Of a DNA stretch of 64,000 nt, positions 19,310 to 27,844 are shown in pieces. The stretch covers positions 197,973-261,972 of the forward strand of contig NZ_QKZO01000003.1 in NCBI RefSeq assembly GCF_003254295.1, given 5' to 3'. Position numbers and translations under genes: made by a program. This DNA comes from Rhodobacter capsulatus. GTDB lineage: Bacteria; Pseudomonadota; Alphaproteobacteria; Rhodobacterales; Rhodobacteraceae. The notes under the pieces are model-generated. The model was not told the origin of the DNA, ran no database searches, and saw only the letters and a list, made by a program, of their open reading frames with translations. Position 1 is the first letter of the stretch. The number at the start of each line of letters is the position of its first letter.

Positions 19310-20422
19310 TCAGCCCGCCGCGCCGCCCACCGGGGGCAGGACGGTGACCCGGCAGATCGCCGGCGCGGAGCCGAGTTCGCTCAGCCACAGCACCCCGGCC
19401 TGTTGCAGGTCGATCTCCAGCAGGTACTCGCCCTCCCGCTCGGGGGCGCGCACCAGAAGCGTCGTCTCGAACGTGCCGCCCGGCGGCAGCGGCTGGGTGA
19501 ACGGCTGCTGGCCGTCAAGCCATTGCAAAAGGCTGCCATCGGGCGCGCGCCAGTGGTTGCCCAGCGTCAGACCGCTTTCGCGGCTGGGCGCCCAGAGCTG
19601 ATCCGTGCTGTTGCGCAATGTCACCGGCACCTCGCACAGGCCGCGCGCGGGCATCACCAGCTGCGCGGGCGCCGCAAGCTCGGCGCACAGCGACCAGAGC
19701 GGACCGGCCCCGGGGCTGGTGCCCGCGACGGCCTCGATGCGGCGGCGCAGGATCGCGCTCCACAGATCAAGGATCTTGCCGCTGAACAGGCTGCCATGTT
19801 CCGAGGGGATGGTGTCAAGGCTGCACAGCGGCAGCCGCTCGCGCAACAGCGCCTCGGCGTCGTGGAAGCGGTGCAGCGGGTTGGTGGTGTCATGCCGCCC
19901 GAGGATGAAGGCCGCGCGCCCGCCATAGGGGGTGATCAGAAACGGGTTGAGACAGATCAGCAGCGCGACCGGATGGTCGGCGGCAGTCAGGATCTGCGCG
20001 ATCTTCTGCGCCAGAAGCGCGCCCTGACAATTGCCGCCCAGAAACATCGGCCCCGACAGGCCCAGCGACAGCAGTTCTTCGGCGCAGATCATCGCCATGT
20101 GCAGATGGGTCTTCGCCCCGGGCTTCACCACCAGATGCCCCGAGCGCAGGCCGTAAAGCGGCTGATCGGGGCCAAGTGCCGCGGCCAGCGCGGCGAATTC
20201 CGCATAGCCCTGAAAGCACCAGACCAGCGGCGGGCGCGAGCCGCCGAGATTGACCCCGAAGATCAGCCCGTTTGCGCTGACCACCTCGCCCTGCCACCAG
20301 GGCCGGGTGACGGCCGCGACGGTCTTGCGCAGATGCGCGAGCAGCGCCGGATCGATTAGCCCCGCCCCGGCGGGGGCGGCGGCCGGGCTGTCCTGCGCGG
20401 CGGGAGAGGCGATCTTGCTCAT
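19310..20422 (-). CDS. Thioesterase-like alpha/beta hydrolase with Cys nucleophile and C-terminal beta-sandwich domain
   Basis: 370 residues, last gene of the seven-gene operon. The N-terminal part follows type I/II thioesterase order: PPLVWCFQGYAEF, LGPDQPLYGLRS, then the nucleophile elbow GGNCQGA with Cys132 in place of Ser, and SEHGSLFSGKILDLW with the likely catalytic His209. Residues about 245-365 look like a separate beta-sandwich domain (NSTDQLW, LGNHW, PPGGTF, APEREGEYLLEIDL, VLWLSELG). A Cys nucleophile is rare and is known in thioesterase domains that form strained or amide products. It probably releases or transfers the ACP-bound product. Its start overlaps the preceding gene by 4 bp. 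Fold fairly confident; reaction inferred. Confidence 0.75.
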   Translation of the reverse strand: MSKIASPAAQDSPAAAPAGAGLIDPALLAHLRKTVAAVTRPWWQGEVVSANGLIFGVNLGGSRPPLVWCFQGYAEFAALAAALGPDQPLYGLRSGHLVVKPGAKTHLHMAMICAEELLSLGLSGPMFLGGNCQGALLAQKIAQILTAADHPVALLICLNPFLITPYGGRAAFILGRHDTTNPLHRFHDAEALLRERLPLCSLDTIPSEHGSLFSGKILDLWSAILRRRIEAVAGTSPGAGPLWSLCAELAAPAQLVMPARGLCEVPVTLRNSTDQLWAPSRESGLTLGNHWRAPDGSLLQWLDGQQPFTQPLPPGGTFETTLLVRAPEREGEYLLEIDLQQAGVLWLSELGSAPAICRVTVLPPVGGAAG

Positions 20423-21885
20423 GTTCGCCGCAACCAGCCGTTGACGTTGAACGTCGCATTATGGCCGAACCGGTCGCAATATTGCGCGTCGATCGCGTAA
20501 TCGGCGCCGCGGCGGGCCAGAAAGGCGTCGATCGCCCGCGAGGGCGGCGAGAGCGCCGAGGCCACCGCCGCGATGTCGGCGGCGTCGCGAAAGGCGCCGT
20601 CCTCGATGATCACGTAATCGCCCGGGGTCAGATGCGGATCGATGTAGTCCAGAACCGCGGTGCAGGTCGCCTCGTCATGGGCGGAATCCTCGATCACCAG
20701 CAGCGGATGGCCGAGGCGGCGCAGCTCCTCGGGCGGCAGCACCCGCGCCAGATCGCGGGCGTCGCCGATGCGGGCATCGACCTGCGGATGCGCGCTGGGG
20801 GGACGCGGCAAAAGATCGATGCCGATCACCGGCCCGGGCAGGCCCAGCGCCGCCATCATGTCGGCCAGCCATTCGGTCCGCCCGCCTTCGAGACTGCCGA
20901 TCTCGATCACCGCCGCCGGTTTCAGCGCGCCCAGCAGCGCCAGATAATTCGCCATGTCGAGCGGGTTGAGCAGCATCGCCCGGCCCTTGTAGCGGGTCTC
21001 GAGGCTGCCCTTGAGCAGGCCGGTCAGCACTGCGTCGGGAAGCGCGCTGGAGAAATCCCGCGCCCCGCCGCCCTGCCCCGCCGCCGGTCTTGGCCCCGAT
21101 CCCGCAGGGGCCAGCGTCGGGCGGCTGGCATCGAGCCGTTCCAGCTCGGCGATCTTGCACAGGCTGCGCAGCGGGGGGCTGAGTTCGAGCCCGCCCAGCA
21201 CCGCCGAGAGCGCCCCCTCGCGGTCGGCCGCCAGCCGCGGTTGCGGCACGATCACCGCCAGACCGAACAGCAGCGGCAGCCAGACGACATGAAACTCTGC
21301 CCCGCGTTCGGCCAGAAAATCCTCGATCGCGGTCTTGACGCCATTGCGCGGACCGCCCTCCTCCACGGCATGGGCAAAGCCCGCATTGTAGCCCCCCGGC
21401 GAGAGGCCGCGCTCCCGCGGCAAGAGCCCGCCGATGCGATAGGGCTGGCGATGCGCAGCGGGGATGCGGTCGGGGCAATAGTAAAGATCGCGGCGCGCAT
21501 AGGGCCATTCGACATCGTGGCAGATGGTGATCGGCGCATCCGCCGCAAGCGGGCCTTCGCGGCCGTAGATCAGCTGCAATTCGGAATGCATCGTGTACCA
21601 GTTGTGATCGCCGTCCAGCAGCACGACATCGGCGGGCAGAAGATCGCCCAGCACCTCAAGACTGGGGCGCGGATGAAACACCGCCACCCCGGCAAAGCGG
21701 TCGCCCAGCCGCGCCAGCTCGGGCCCGGGTTCGGGATCGACGATGTCAAGCCGCGCCCCGGCGGCCTTGGCCCAGGCGGCCAGAAGCCGGGAATGGCGGC
21801 CCGCATCGGCGCCGACCTCGATCACGCGGCGCGCTTCGGCGGCGTCCAGAATGGGTTTGACGACACTGGGCCAGAATTGGAACAC
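20419..21885 (-). CDS. Two-domain protein: class I methyltransferase plus CmcI-like domain
   Basis: 488 residues. Residues about 1-200 form a Rossmann methyltransferase-like unit (VIEVGADAGRHSRLLAAWA, DIVDPEPG, VVLLDGDHNWYTMHSEL). After an Ala/Gly/Pro linker (about 255-275), residues about 285-488 resemble cephalosporin hydroxylase/CmcI-like methyltransferases: NPLDMANYLALLGAL, VIEIGSLEGGRTEW, VIGIDLLPRP, LLVIEDSAHDEA, GDYVIIEDGAF and DRFGHNATFN. CmcI-type domains are SAM-dependent O-methyltransferases or partners of hydroxylation. It sits 21 bp after the GT2-TylF gene, in the same operon. Two methyltransferase folds in one chain suggest two tailoring steps. Domain call fairly confident; substrates unknown. 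Confidence 0.78.
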   Translation of the reverse strand: MFQFWPSVVKPILDAAEARRVIEVGADAGRHSRLLAAWAKAAGARLDIVDPEPGPELARLGDRFAGVAVFHPRPSLEVLGDLLPADVVLLDGDHNWYTMHSELQLIYGREGPLAADAPITICHDVEWPYARRDLYYCPDRIPAAHRQPYRIGGLLPRERGLSPGGYNAGFAHAVEEGGPRNGVKTAIEDFLAERGAEFHVVWLPLLFGLAVIVPQPRLAADREGALSAVLGGLELSPPLRSLCKIAELERLDASRPTLAPAGSGPRPAAGQGGGARDFSSALPDAVLTGLLKGSLETRYKGRAMLLNPLDMANYLALLGALKPAAVIEIGSLEGGRTEWLADMMAALGLPGPVIGIDLLPRPPSAHPQVDARIGDARDLARVLPPEELRRLGHPLLVIEDSAHDEATCTAVLDYIDPHLTPGDYVIIEDGAFRDAADIAAVASALSPPSRAIDAFLARRGADYAIDAQYCDRFGHNATFNVNGWLRRT

Positions 21886-21906
21886 GGGGCTGTCTCCGAA
21901 AAAGGG

Positions 21907-23682
21907 TCACGACTTGCGCCAGAAGGCGCCCGTCCAGTCGATCATGCCAAGGGGCGCGGTGATGCCGCGCGCGGCGCGGAAGCGGTCCACCGCCAGCGCG
22001 CATTGGCCAAGGCCGCCGTAATCGTCGATGATGACGAAGCCCCCGGGCGCGACGCGGTCGTAAAGCGCCTCGAGCGCCTGCAGGGTGGAGCTGTAAAGAT
22101 CGCCATCGAGCCGCAGCAGCGCCAGTTTTTCCACCGCGCAGCCCGCCAGCGTGTCGGCAAAGAAGCCGGGCAGAAACCGCACCCGCGCATCGAGCAGGCC
22201 GAAATCGGCAAAGGCCCGCTCCACCCGCGCCTGCGACACGGCGAGTGCCGGGGCGTGGTCGCGCGACAGATCCAGCCCCTCGTCTTCGGGCAGCGCGGGC
22301 GGCGGCAGCCCGGCAAAGGAATCCGCCACCCAGAGGTTGCGGTCCTGCGCCCCGGCCAGATCGAGCATCGCCTTCATCAGCAGGCAGGCGCCGCCGCGCC
22401 AGACCCCGCATTCCATCAGATCGCCCGCCACCGCCTCGGCCAGAATGGTGGCGACGCAGTCCTGCAGATGGTCCAGCCGCCGCCGCCCGATCATCGTGTA
22501 GCCCAGCGGCGGACCGGCCTGCGCGGTCAGCGTGTCAAGGCCCTGCGCCCGCAGCCGCCGCTTTTCCGCCAGCGCCGGGGCCAGCTTGCCGGGCACGTCG
22601 TAAAGCGTCTCGCTCCAGAAGGCGGGGGGGATGTCCTTTCGGCCGCGCAGCGCATCCAGCGCGACCTCGGTTTCCAGCCCGGTCTCGTTCAAAAGCACCG
22701 CCTTGAGCAGGTCGATATAGCGCTCGCCCGCCTCGGGGCCGGGCCGCAGCGGCGTTGCAACCGCGCGCGGGGCCGCCGTCTGCCCCGCGGCAAGCTGGCG
22801 CGCGTAAGCCTCGGCGGCGCGGCGCGAGACCGGACCGAAATAGCTGCGCTCGGTGTCGACGACCCGGATCCGGCCGCGCAGGCGGTAATATTCCTTGGCG
22901 GCGCGCTTGTGCACCTCCAGCGCGGCGGCCCCGGCATTGGTATGGGTGCCGCCGTGGATCTGATGAAAGATCCCCTCGCCCAGAACCACCACCTGCCGCG
23001 TGCCCGGATGTTCCAGCGCGCGCCAGAGCAGATCGGCATTGGCCGCCCCGCCGCCCGGGCTTTCGAAGGCCGGATCGAAACCGCCCAGCGCGTCCCAAAG
23101 AGCGCGCGGCAGGAACAACAGATTGCTTTCGCTGAGCGGGCCGAACCAGCCGCGCCCGACATTCTCGGCAAAGGGGCTGATGTCGAACAGCCGGTAGCCG
23201 TCGGCCTGCCAGTCGATCCCGGTCAGCAGCCGGTCCTCCCAGGCGCTGTCATAGCCCTGCTGCTGGGTCAGCCATTGCGGCCCCGGCCCGATCTGGAACG
23301 AAAGCGTGCTGACGACCGGCATCGGATCGGTCCGCGCCGCGCGGCGGCAGGCCTCCAGCAGGCCAGGGCTGGCCATCCGCGCGCCGTCGATGCTGACGCC
23401 GATCAGCGGCGCCGCGGCCAGGCCCAGCCCGTGGTTGATCGCCCGCACCGGCGAGGGCGTCGGATCGGCAAAGCGCTCGATCCGCAGATTGAGGCCCAGA
23501 TCGGCGAAATCCTCGGCCCGCGGCGGCTGGCGCGAGCCGTTGTCGATCACGATCACCTCGTAATCCTCGGCGGCGATGCCCTCCTGATAACGCGGCGACA
23601 GGCTGTAAAGCGTCCGCGGCAATTCGCGCGCCATCTCGTGGCTGATCACGATCAGGCTCAGCTCGGGCGGCTTGGGGGTCAT
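21907..23682 (-). CDS. Fusion of a GT2-like glycosyltransferase and a TylF/MycF-type O-methyltransferase
   Basis: 591 residues. Residues about 1-260 have a GT-A fold pattern (LSLIVISHEMARELPRTL, YEVIVIDNGSR, LIGVSIDGARM). The usual DxD is IDGA (Asp99), so metal and donor binding may be altered. Residues about 390-591 match macrocin O-methyltransferases: YTMIGRRRLDHL, DLMECGVWRGGA, WVADSFAGLP, LLRLDGDLYSST, and GGFVIIDDYGG, with the Mg-binding Asp residues intact. TylF-type enzymes methylate sugar hydroxyls of glycosylated natural products. The ATG overlaps the ACP gene by 4 bp. Domain order is visible; the product is unknown. Confidence 0.8.
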   Translation of the reverse strand: MTPKPPELSLIVISHEMARELPRTLYSLSPRYQEGIAAEDYEVIVIDNGSRQPPRAEDFADLGLNLRIERFADPTPSPVRAINHGLGLAAAPLIGVSIDGARMASPGLLEACRRAARTDPMPVVSTLSFQIGPGPQWLTQQQGYDSAWEDRLLTGIDWQADGYRLFDISPFAENVGRGWFGPLSESNLLFLPRALWDALGGFDPAFESPGGGAANADLLWRALEHPGTRQVVVLGEGIFHQIHGGTHTNAGAAALEVHKRAAKEYYRLRGRIRVVDTERSYFGPVSRRAAEAYARQLAAGQTAAPRAVATPLRPGPEAGERYIDLLKAVLLNETGLETEVALDALRGRKDIPPAFWSETLYDVPGKLAPALAEKRRLRAQGLDTLTAQAGPPLGYTMIGRRRLDHLQDCVATILAEAVAGDLMECGVWRGGACLLMKAMLDLAGAQDRNLWVADSFAGLPPPALPEDEGLDLSRDHAPALAVSQARVERAFADFGLLDARVRFLPGFFADTLAGCAVEKLALLRLDGDLYSSTLQALEALYDRVAPGGFVIIDDYGGLGQCALAVDRFRAARGITAPLGMIDWTGAFWRKS

Positions 23683-23927
23683 GAAAGCAGGCCGCTTTCC
23701 CGCAGATCGGCGATCAGCTCGTCGATCGTGGCATTGCGCAGGACCAGCGTCGCCTCGATCTCGGTGCCGAAATGCTCCTCCATCGCGCCCGCCATCACCA
23801 CGGCATCGACCGAGTCGATCCCCAGATTGTAAAACGGCGCATCGCCGGTGATGGTGGCCGCCTCGGCCCCCGTCAGCGACACGAGAAATTCGGTGATCCA
23901 GGTTCTGACGGCGGTTTCGTTCAGCAT
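23679..23927 (-). CDS. Free-standing acyl carrier protein
   Basis: 82 residues. The phosphopantetheine site is in LGIDSVDAVVMAGAMEEHF (Ser39), with the standard four-helix pattern and acidic character. Free-standing ACPs next to an acyl-AMP ligase normally receive the adenylated acid directly. The ATG at 23927 is preferred; an ATG at 23960 would add 11 non-family residues. It lies 38 bp after the P450 stop and overlaps the GT2-TylF start by 4 bp, so it belongs to the same operon. It is the probable tether for P450 and radical SAM tailoring. Confident as a carrier protein; could carry an aminoacyl group. Confidence 0.9.
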   Translation of the reverse strand: MLNETAVRTWITEFLVSLTGAEAATITGDAPFYNLGIDSVDAVVMAGAMEEHFGTEIEATLVLRNATIDELIADLRESGLLS

Positions 23928-23965
23928 CGGTGCCTCGCAGCAGGGGATTTCGGGGGCCATGCGGG

Positions 23966-25174
23966 TCAGACCTGCACGGGAAGATTGGTCATGCGGCGCT
24001 GGTTGTGCAGCGGCCGCCAGCCGGGCCGGTCGATGCACAGCCGCGGGCGCGGCCCGTCCAGCACGGTGCCCAGCGCAATCTCGGCCTCCATCCGGGCGAC
24101 CCAGGCGCCAAGGCAATGATGCAGCCCGGCGCCGAAGGATTGCACCGGCCGCCCGGTGCGCCCGGGCAGGTAAAGGTCGGGGTCGGGATAGGCCTGCGGG
24201 TCGCGGTTGGCGGCGGCGATCATCAGCACGATCTGCTGCCCCGCCCGGATCTCCTGCCCGGCAAGGGTCATGTCGGTGGCGGCGCGACGGCGGACCTGCT
24301 GGATCGGCGCCTCCAGCCGCAAGGCCTCCTCGGCGGCACTAGCCAGCAGCCTCCGGTCGGCCGCGACGCGGTCGCATTGATCGGGATGGTCAAGCAGCAG
24401 CCAGAGCGCATTGCCGATCAGCGCCGAGGTGGTCTCGAAGCCCGCCATGAAGACGAAGCTGGTCAGGGCGGTCAGCCGGTCGTCGTCAAAGGGCGCCTCG
24501 GAGGCGTCATTGCGGCTGACCAGCAGCGACAGGCCGTCGTCGCGCGGGGCGTTGCGGCGGGCGGCGATCTCGGGGCGCAGGAAGGCATGCGCCTCGGTCA
24601 GGCGCAGCTCGGCGGCGCGGAAATCGCGGATCGAGGCGCCGCGGTTGAGGATCACCGGCACCCCCGCCAGCGTCTGCGCCAGCCAGAGCGCATCGGCATC
24701 GGCCAGCCCCAAAAGCCAGCCCATGAAGCGCGGCGGCAGCGGATCGGCAAAGCCGGTCATCAGGTCCAGACCGCCGTCGCGGGCCAGCGGCGCGTGCAGA
24801 TCGCGGGCGATGCGCGTCACCTCGGCGGCGCAGGCGGCCTGCGGGCGCAGCGCCAGAAGCCGCGCCACCAGCGCGCGCAGCGGCCCATGCGCGGGCGGGT
24901 TGCGGAAAAAGATCGCCATTTCAAGCAGCCGCAACAGTTCGACCGGATGATCACCCAGCGCCTGCGAGACATCGGCGACGAACTGCCCCAGATCCAGCGT
25001 CAGCAGGCCGGGGGTGCCAAAGGCCGCGCTGACGTCCTGATGACGCAGCAGCACCCAGGCCTGTTCGGTCTCGGTCCAGAACACCGGCGCGCGGGCGCGC
25101 AGCGTCGCGTAGACCGGATAGGGGTCGTCGCGCAACAGCGGCGCAAGACTGTTGAACGATCCAAGATCACCCAT
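23966..25174 (-). CDS. Cytochrome P450
   Basis: 402 residues, the usual bacterial length. The heme loop is SFGAGLHHCLG (Cys354), the I-helix is FMAGFETTS (243-250, acid-Thr pair Glu247-Thr248), and the K-helix ExxR is Glu283-Arg286. It should be soluble and need a ferredoxin and reductase from elsewhere; none is encoded nearby. In clusters with an ACP the P450 often hydroxylates the carrier-bound acyl or amino acid. AGGAGG precedes the ATG at 25174, which overlaps the ligase gene by 8 bp. The reading frame continues far upstream inside the ligase gene but without P450 character. Family certain; substrate unknown. Confidence 0.94.
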   Translation of the reverse strand: MGDLGSFNSLAPLLRDDPYPVYATLRARAPVFWTETEQAWVLLRHQDVSAAFGTPGLLTLDLGQFVADVSQALGDHPVELLRLLEMAIFFRNPPAHGPLRALVARLLALRPQAACAAEVTRIARDLHAPLARDGGLDLMTGFADPLPPRFMGWLLGLADADALWLAQTLAGVPVILNRGASIRDFRAAELRLTEAHAFLRPEIAARRNAPRDDGLSLLVSRNDASEAPFDDDRLTALTSFVFMAGFETTSALIGNALWLLLDHPDQCDRVAADRRLLASAAEEALRLEAPIQQVRRRAATDMTLAGQEIRAGQQIVLMIAAANRDPQAYPDPDLYLPGRTGRPVQSFGAGLHHCLGAWVARMEAEIALGTVLDGPRPRLCIDRPGWRPLHNQRRMTNLPVQV

Positions 25175-26912
25175 CGGAACCTCCTGAAATTGCAACACAT
25201 TCTTCCGGCGCAGCCGGACAGCGGGCCAGATCGGCCGCCAGATAGGCGGCGCGGCAGGCGCCGCGGCGGATCTTGTTGCTGGTGGTGCGCGGCAAGGTGC
25301 CGGGCCGCACCAGCACGACCTCGAGCGGGCGCACCCCGAAACCCTCGCAGATCGCCGCCGTGACCGCCTGCGTTGCCAGATCCAGCGCCGGATCGGCCTG
25401 ATGGCCGCGCTTGACCTCCTGTACCACGACCAGCGCCTCGGTGCCATCCTGCGGCACGGCAAAGGCGGCGGCGGTGGCGGAGAGCGCGGGATGGGCGCGG
25501 GTGGCGGCGGCCTCGATATCCTCGGGGTGGTGCTTGGCGCCGCGGATGATGACGATGTCCTTGAGCCGGCCGACGACGGCCAGCCCCCCGCCCTGCATCT
25601 GCCCCAGATCGCCGGTGCGCAGGAAAGCCGGGCCGTCCTCGTTCGCGATCCGCGCGCCGAAGCTGCCCCGGCTGCGTTCGGGCTGCTGCCAGTAGCCCGC
25701 GCCGACATGCGGACCCGCCACCCAGATCTCGCCCACCCGGCCCTCGGGCAGGCGTTCGCAGGTTTCGGGATCGACGATGGCCAGCTGCTGCCCCGCGGCG
25801 CCGATGCCGCAGATCACCCGCTCGGGCTGGTCCGCAGACCCGGGGAGCGTCGCCAGCCCGCTGCCCGCCGGTCCGCCCGAGACGAAAAGCGTCGTCTCGG
25901 CCATGCCGTAGCAGGGAAACAGCGCCTTCGGGTCGAAGCCCGCCGGGGCAAGACGGGCGGCGAAGCGGCGCAGATCCTCGGCCCGGACGGGTTCGGCGCC
26001 GCAAAAGGCGACGCGCCAGCTGGACAGGTCAAGACCCTCGATCTGTTCGGGGCGCAGGCGCTCGGCGCACAGCGCATAGGCGAAATTCGGCCCGCCGCTG
26101 CTGGTGGCGCGGTGGCGCGCGATCGCCTGCAGCCAGCGCAGCGGCCGCTGGATGAAGTCCATCGGCGCCATCAAGACCGTCTCGGCGCCCAGATAAAGCG
26201 GCTGCAGCATCCCGCCGACCAGCCCCATGTCGTGGAACAGCGGCAGCCAGCTGACCATCCGCGTCTCGCTGTCATGGCCAAAGGCGCGGCGGATCATCTC
26301 CATGTTGGCGATCAGATTGGACTGGGTGACGATCACCCCGCGCGGATCAGCGGTCGAGCCCGAGGTATATTGCAAAAAGGCCGGATCTTCGGGATGCGGC
26401 GGGGCGGGAGGCGGCGCATCGCCCGCGGGCGCGGGTCCGTCGGTGGGGATCCAGTCCAGATCGGGCCGCACCGCGGCGACGGCGTCGCGGATCGTCGCTT
26501 CGGCGGCCAGCGCGGCCGAACACAGCACCAGACGGGGGCGCGCATCCGCGGCGATCGCCGCGATCCGCGGGGCGGAGCGCGCAGGCGTGATGTAGGGCGT
26601 CGGCACCGCGATGGCGCCTGCGTAAAGACAGGCCCAGAAGCCGATGACAAAGGGCAGACCCGGCGGATAGACCAGAAGCACGGTCCGCCCGCGCGCGCCG
26701 CGCGCCAGCAGTTCGGCCGCCCAAAGCCGGGCCTGACGGTCCAGATCGGCATAGGTCAGGCTTTGCCCCGCGCCCTCGCCGTGGTCCAGAAACCGCAAGG
26801 CGACCTTGTCGGGACGGTTCCGGGCGTGCCGCTGCAGAACCTGCGCCAAAGTCGTGGTCTGATCGGTGGGCAGGGACGCAAGCCCCCCCGGCCCGGTCGT
26901 CTGCGCCATCAT
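25167..26912 (-). CDS. Fatty-acyl-AMP ligase-like adenylating enzyme (FAAL)
   Basis: 581 residues, typical FAAL length. It adenylates a carboxylic acid and passes it to a carrier protein. Motifs are the P-loop YTSGSTADPRGV, SWLPLFHDMGL, PCYGMAETTLFVSGG, the hinge FLRTGDLG and DIVIIRGAKHHPEDIE, which is the FAAL form of A8, and the C-terminal Lys in LPRTTSNKIRRGAC. The upstream radical SAM stop overlaps the ATG (26912-26909). With the ACP two genes downstream, it likely loads the starter unit. FAAL versus acyl-CoA ligase is judged from the A8 motif and context; an amino-acid-like substrate cannot be excluded. Confidence 0.87.
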   Translation of the reverse strand: MMAQTTGPGGLASLPTDQTTTLAQVLQRHARNRPDKVALRFLDHGEGAGQSLTYADLDRQARLWAAELLARGARGRTVLLVYPPGLPFVIGFWACLYAGAIAVPTPYITPARSAPRIAAIAADARPRLVLCSAALAAEATIRDAVAAVRPDLDWIPTDGPAPAGDAPPPAPPHPEDPAFLQYTSGSTADPRGVIVTQSNLIANMEMIRRAFGHDSETRMVSWLPLFHDMGLVGGMLQPLYLGAETVLMAPMDFIQRPLRWLQAIARHRATSSGGPNFAYALCAERLRPEQIEGLDLSSWRVAFCGAEPVRAEDLRRFAARLAPAGFDPKALFPCYGMAETTLFVSGGPAGSGLATLPGSADQPERVICGIGAAGQQLAIVDPETCERLPEGRVGEIWVAGPHVGAGYWQQPERSRGSFGARIANEDGPAFLRTGDLGQMQGGGLAVVGRLKDIVIIRGAKHHPEDIEAAATRAHPALSATAAAFAVPQDGTEALVVVQEVKRGHQADPALDLATQAVTAAICEGFGVRPLEVVLVRPGTLPRTTSNKIRRGACRAAYLAADLARCPAAPEECVAISGGSDG

Positions 26913-27844
26913 CGCCCCCCCTGCCGGAACCGCGCCACCGCCGCGGTGGCGGGGCCGAGCGTCAGCTTTGCGCCCATCTCGCAGCGGTTGCAGACCGGCA
27001 TCGTCGCCCGGCGCGTGACCAGCGCCTGCAAGAACTCTGCCCGCCCCTCCCCGGCCCAAAGCGCGCTGTAGCGGCTTTGCCCCAGATTGCCGAGCTGCGC
27101 GGCGCCCGGATGAAAGCAGCACGGCACGATGTTGCCGCGATGATCGACGTAAAGATTGCCCGGATCGGCGGCGATCGCGCAGCCGCCGCTGCCCATCGTC
27201 ACCTGATCGCGGGCCCGGTCGCGCAGGCTGTCGGGCAGCTGGATCCAGCCGCGGAATTCGGGATGAATGCCAAAGGGGGCCAGCACATCGCGCCAGCGCA
27301 GCTTGTCCTCGGGCGTCTCGATCACGCAGCGCGCCTGCAGGCGCAGGCCCGGATATGTCGTCGCCAGATCCCGGGCAAAGGCCAGAAAAGACATCAGTTT
27401 CGACCACTTGGCCGGTGGGCGCAGGGCTTCGTAACTGTCCGGCGTGCCGTCGCCGTCGCAGCTGACCGTCAGCAGATTGAGCGCCCCCATCGCCACCAGC
27501 GCCTCCAGCCGGTCGCGGGCGTCGCTTTGCGCATTGGTGGAAATCTCCACCCAATGCCGCTCGATCGGGCTGGCCAGCAGGATCCGGCCCAGCTCTTCCA
27601 GCTCGGGATGCAGCAGCGGCTCGCCGTAATTGAACAGGCGTATCAGCGTAATTTTCGGCACGTCGATGTTGGAGAGGCAGCGCGCGAACAGATCGGGCGC
27701 GATGAACTCGGGCCGCGGATCAAGGCCGGAATTCGGGCAGCCGACGCAACGCAGCTGGCAGCCGCCGACGATGTCGAAATGCAGGGTGGACAGCGCGCGC
27801 CGCCCCCCGGCAGGGATCGTCTGTCGCGGCAGCGGAGATGTCAT
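26909..27844 (-). CDS. Radical SAM protein with SPASM-like C-terminus
   Basis: 311 residues, first gene of the operon. The [4Fe-4S] motif is CQLRCVGC (Cys29, 33, 36, CxxxCxxC), followed by FNYGEPLLHPEL and a partial barrel. The C-terminal part has GGCAIA, DHRGNIVPCCFHP, LGNLGQSRYSALW and CNRCEMGA, which looks like a SPASM auxiliary cluster domain. Such enzymes modify peptides, sugars or amino acids by radical chemistry. The ATG at 27844 has AGGAGGG 10 bp upstream; the longer open frame (to 28438) crosses the promoter region. The stop overlaps the FAAL start by 4 bp. Superfamily certain; reaction unknown. Confidence 0.88.
   Translation of the reverse strand: MTSPLPRQTIPAGGRRALSTLHFDIVGGCQLRCVGCPNSGLDPRPEFIAPDLFARCLSNIDVPKITLIRLFNYGEPLLHPELEELGRILLASPIERHWVEISTNAQSDARDRLEALVAMGALNLLTVSCDGDGTPDSYEALRPPAKWSKLMSFLAFARDLATTYPGLRLQARCVIETPEDKLRWRDVLAPFGIHPEFRGWIQLPDSLRDRARDQVTMGSGGCAIAADPGNLYVDHRGNIVPCCFHPGAAQLGNLGQSRYSALWAGEGRAEFLQALVTRRATMPVCNRCEMGAKLTLGPATAAVARFRQGGR

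Noticed and set aside
20461-23832. 1123-codon open frame on the plus strand across the biosynthetic operon
   Set aside because: It is the mirror of two genes with good motifs (GT2-TylF and CmcI-like). The predicted protein is Arg/Gln/His-rich without domains, typical of antisense frames in GC-rich DNA.
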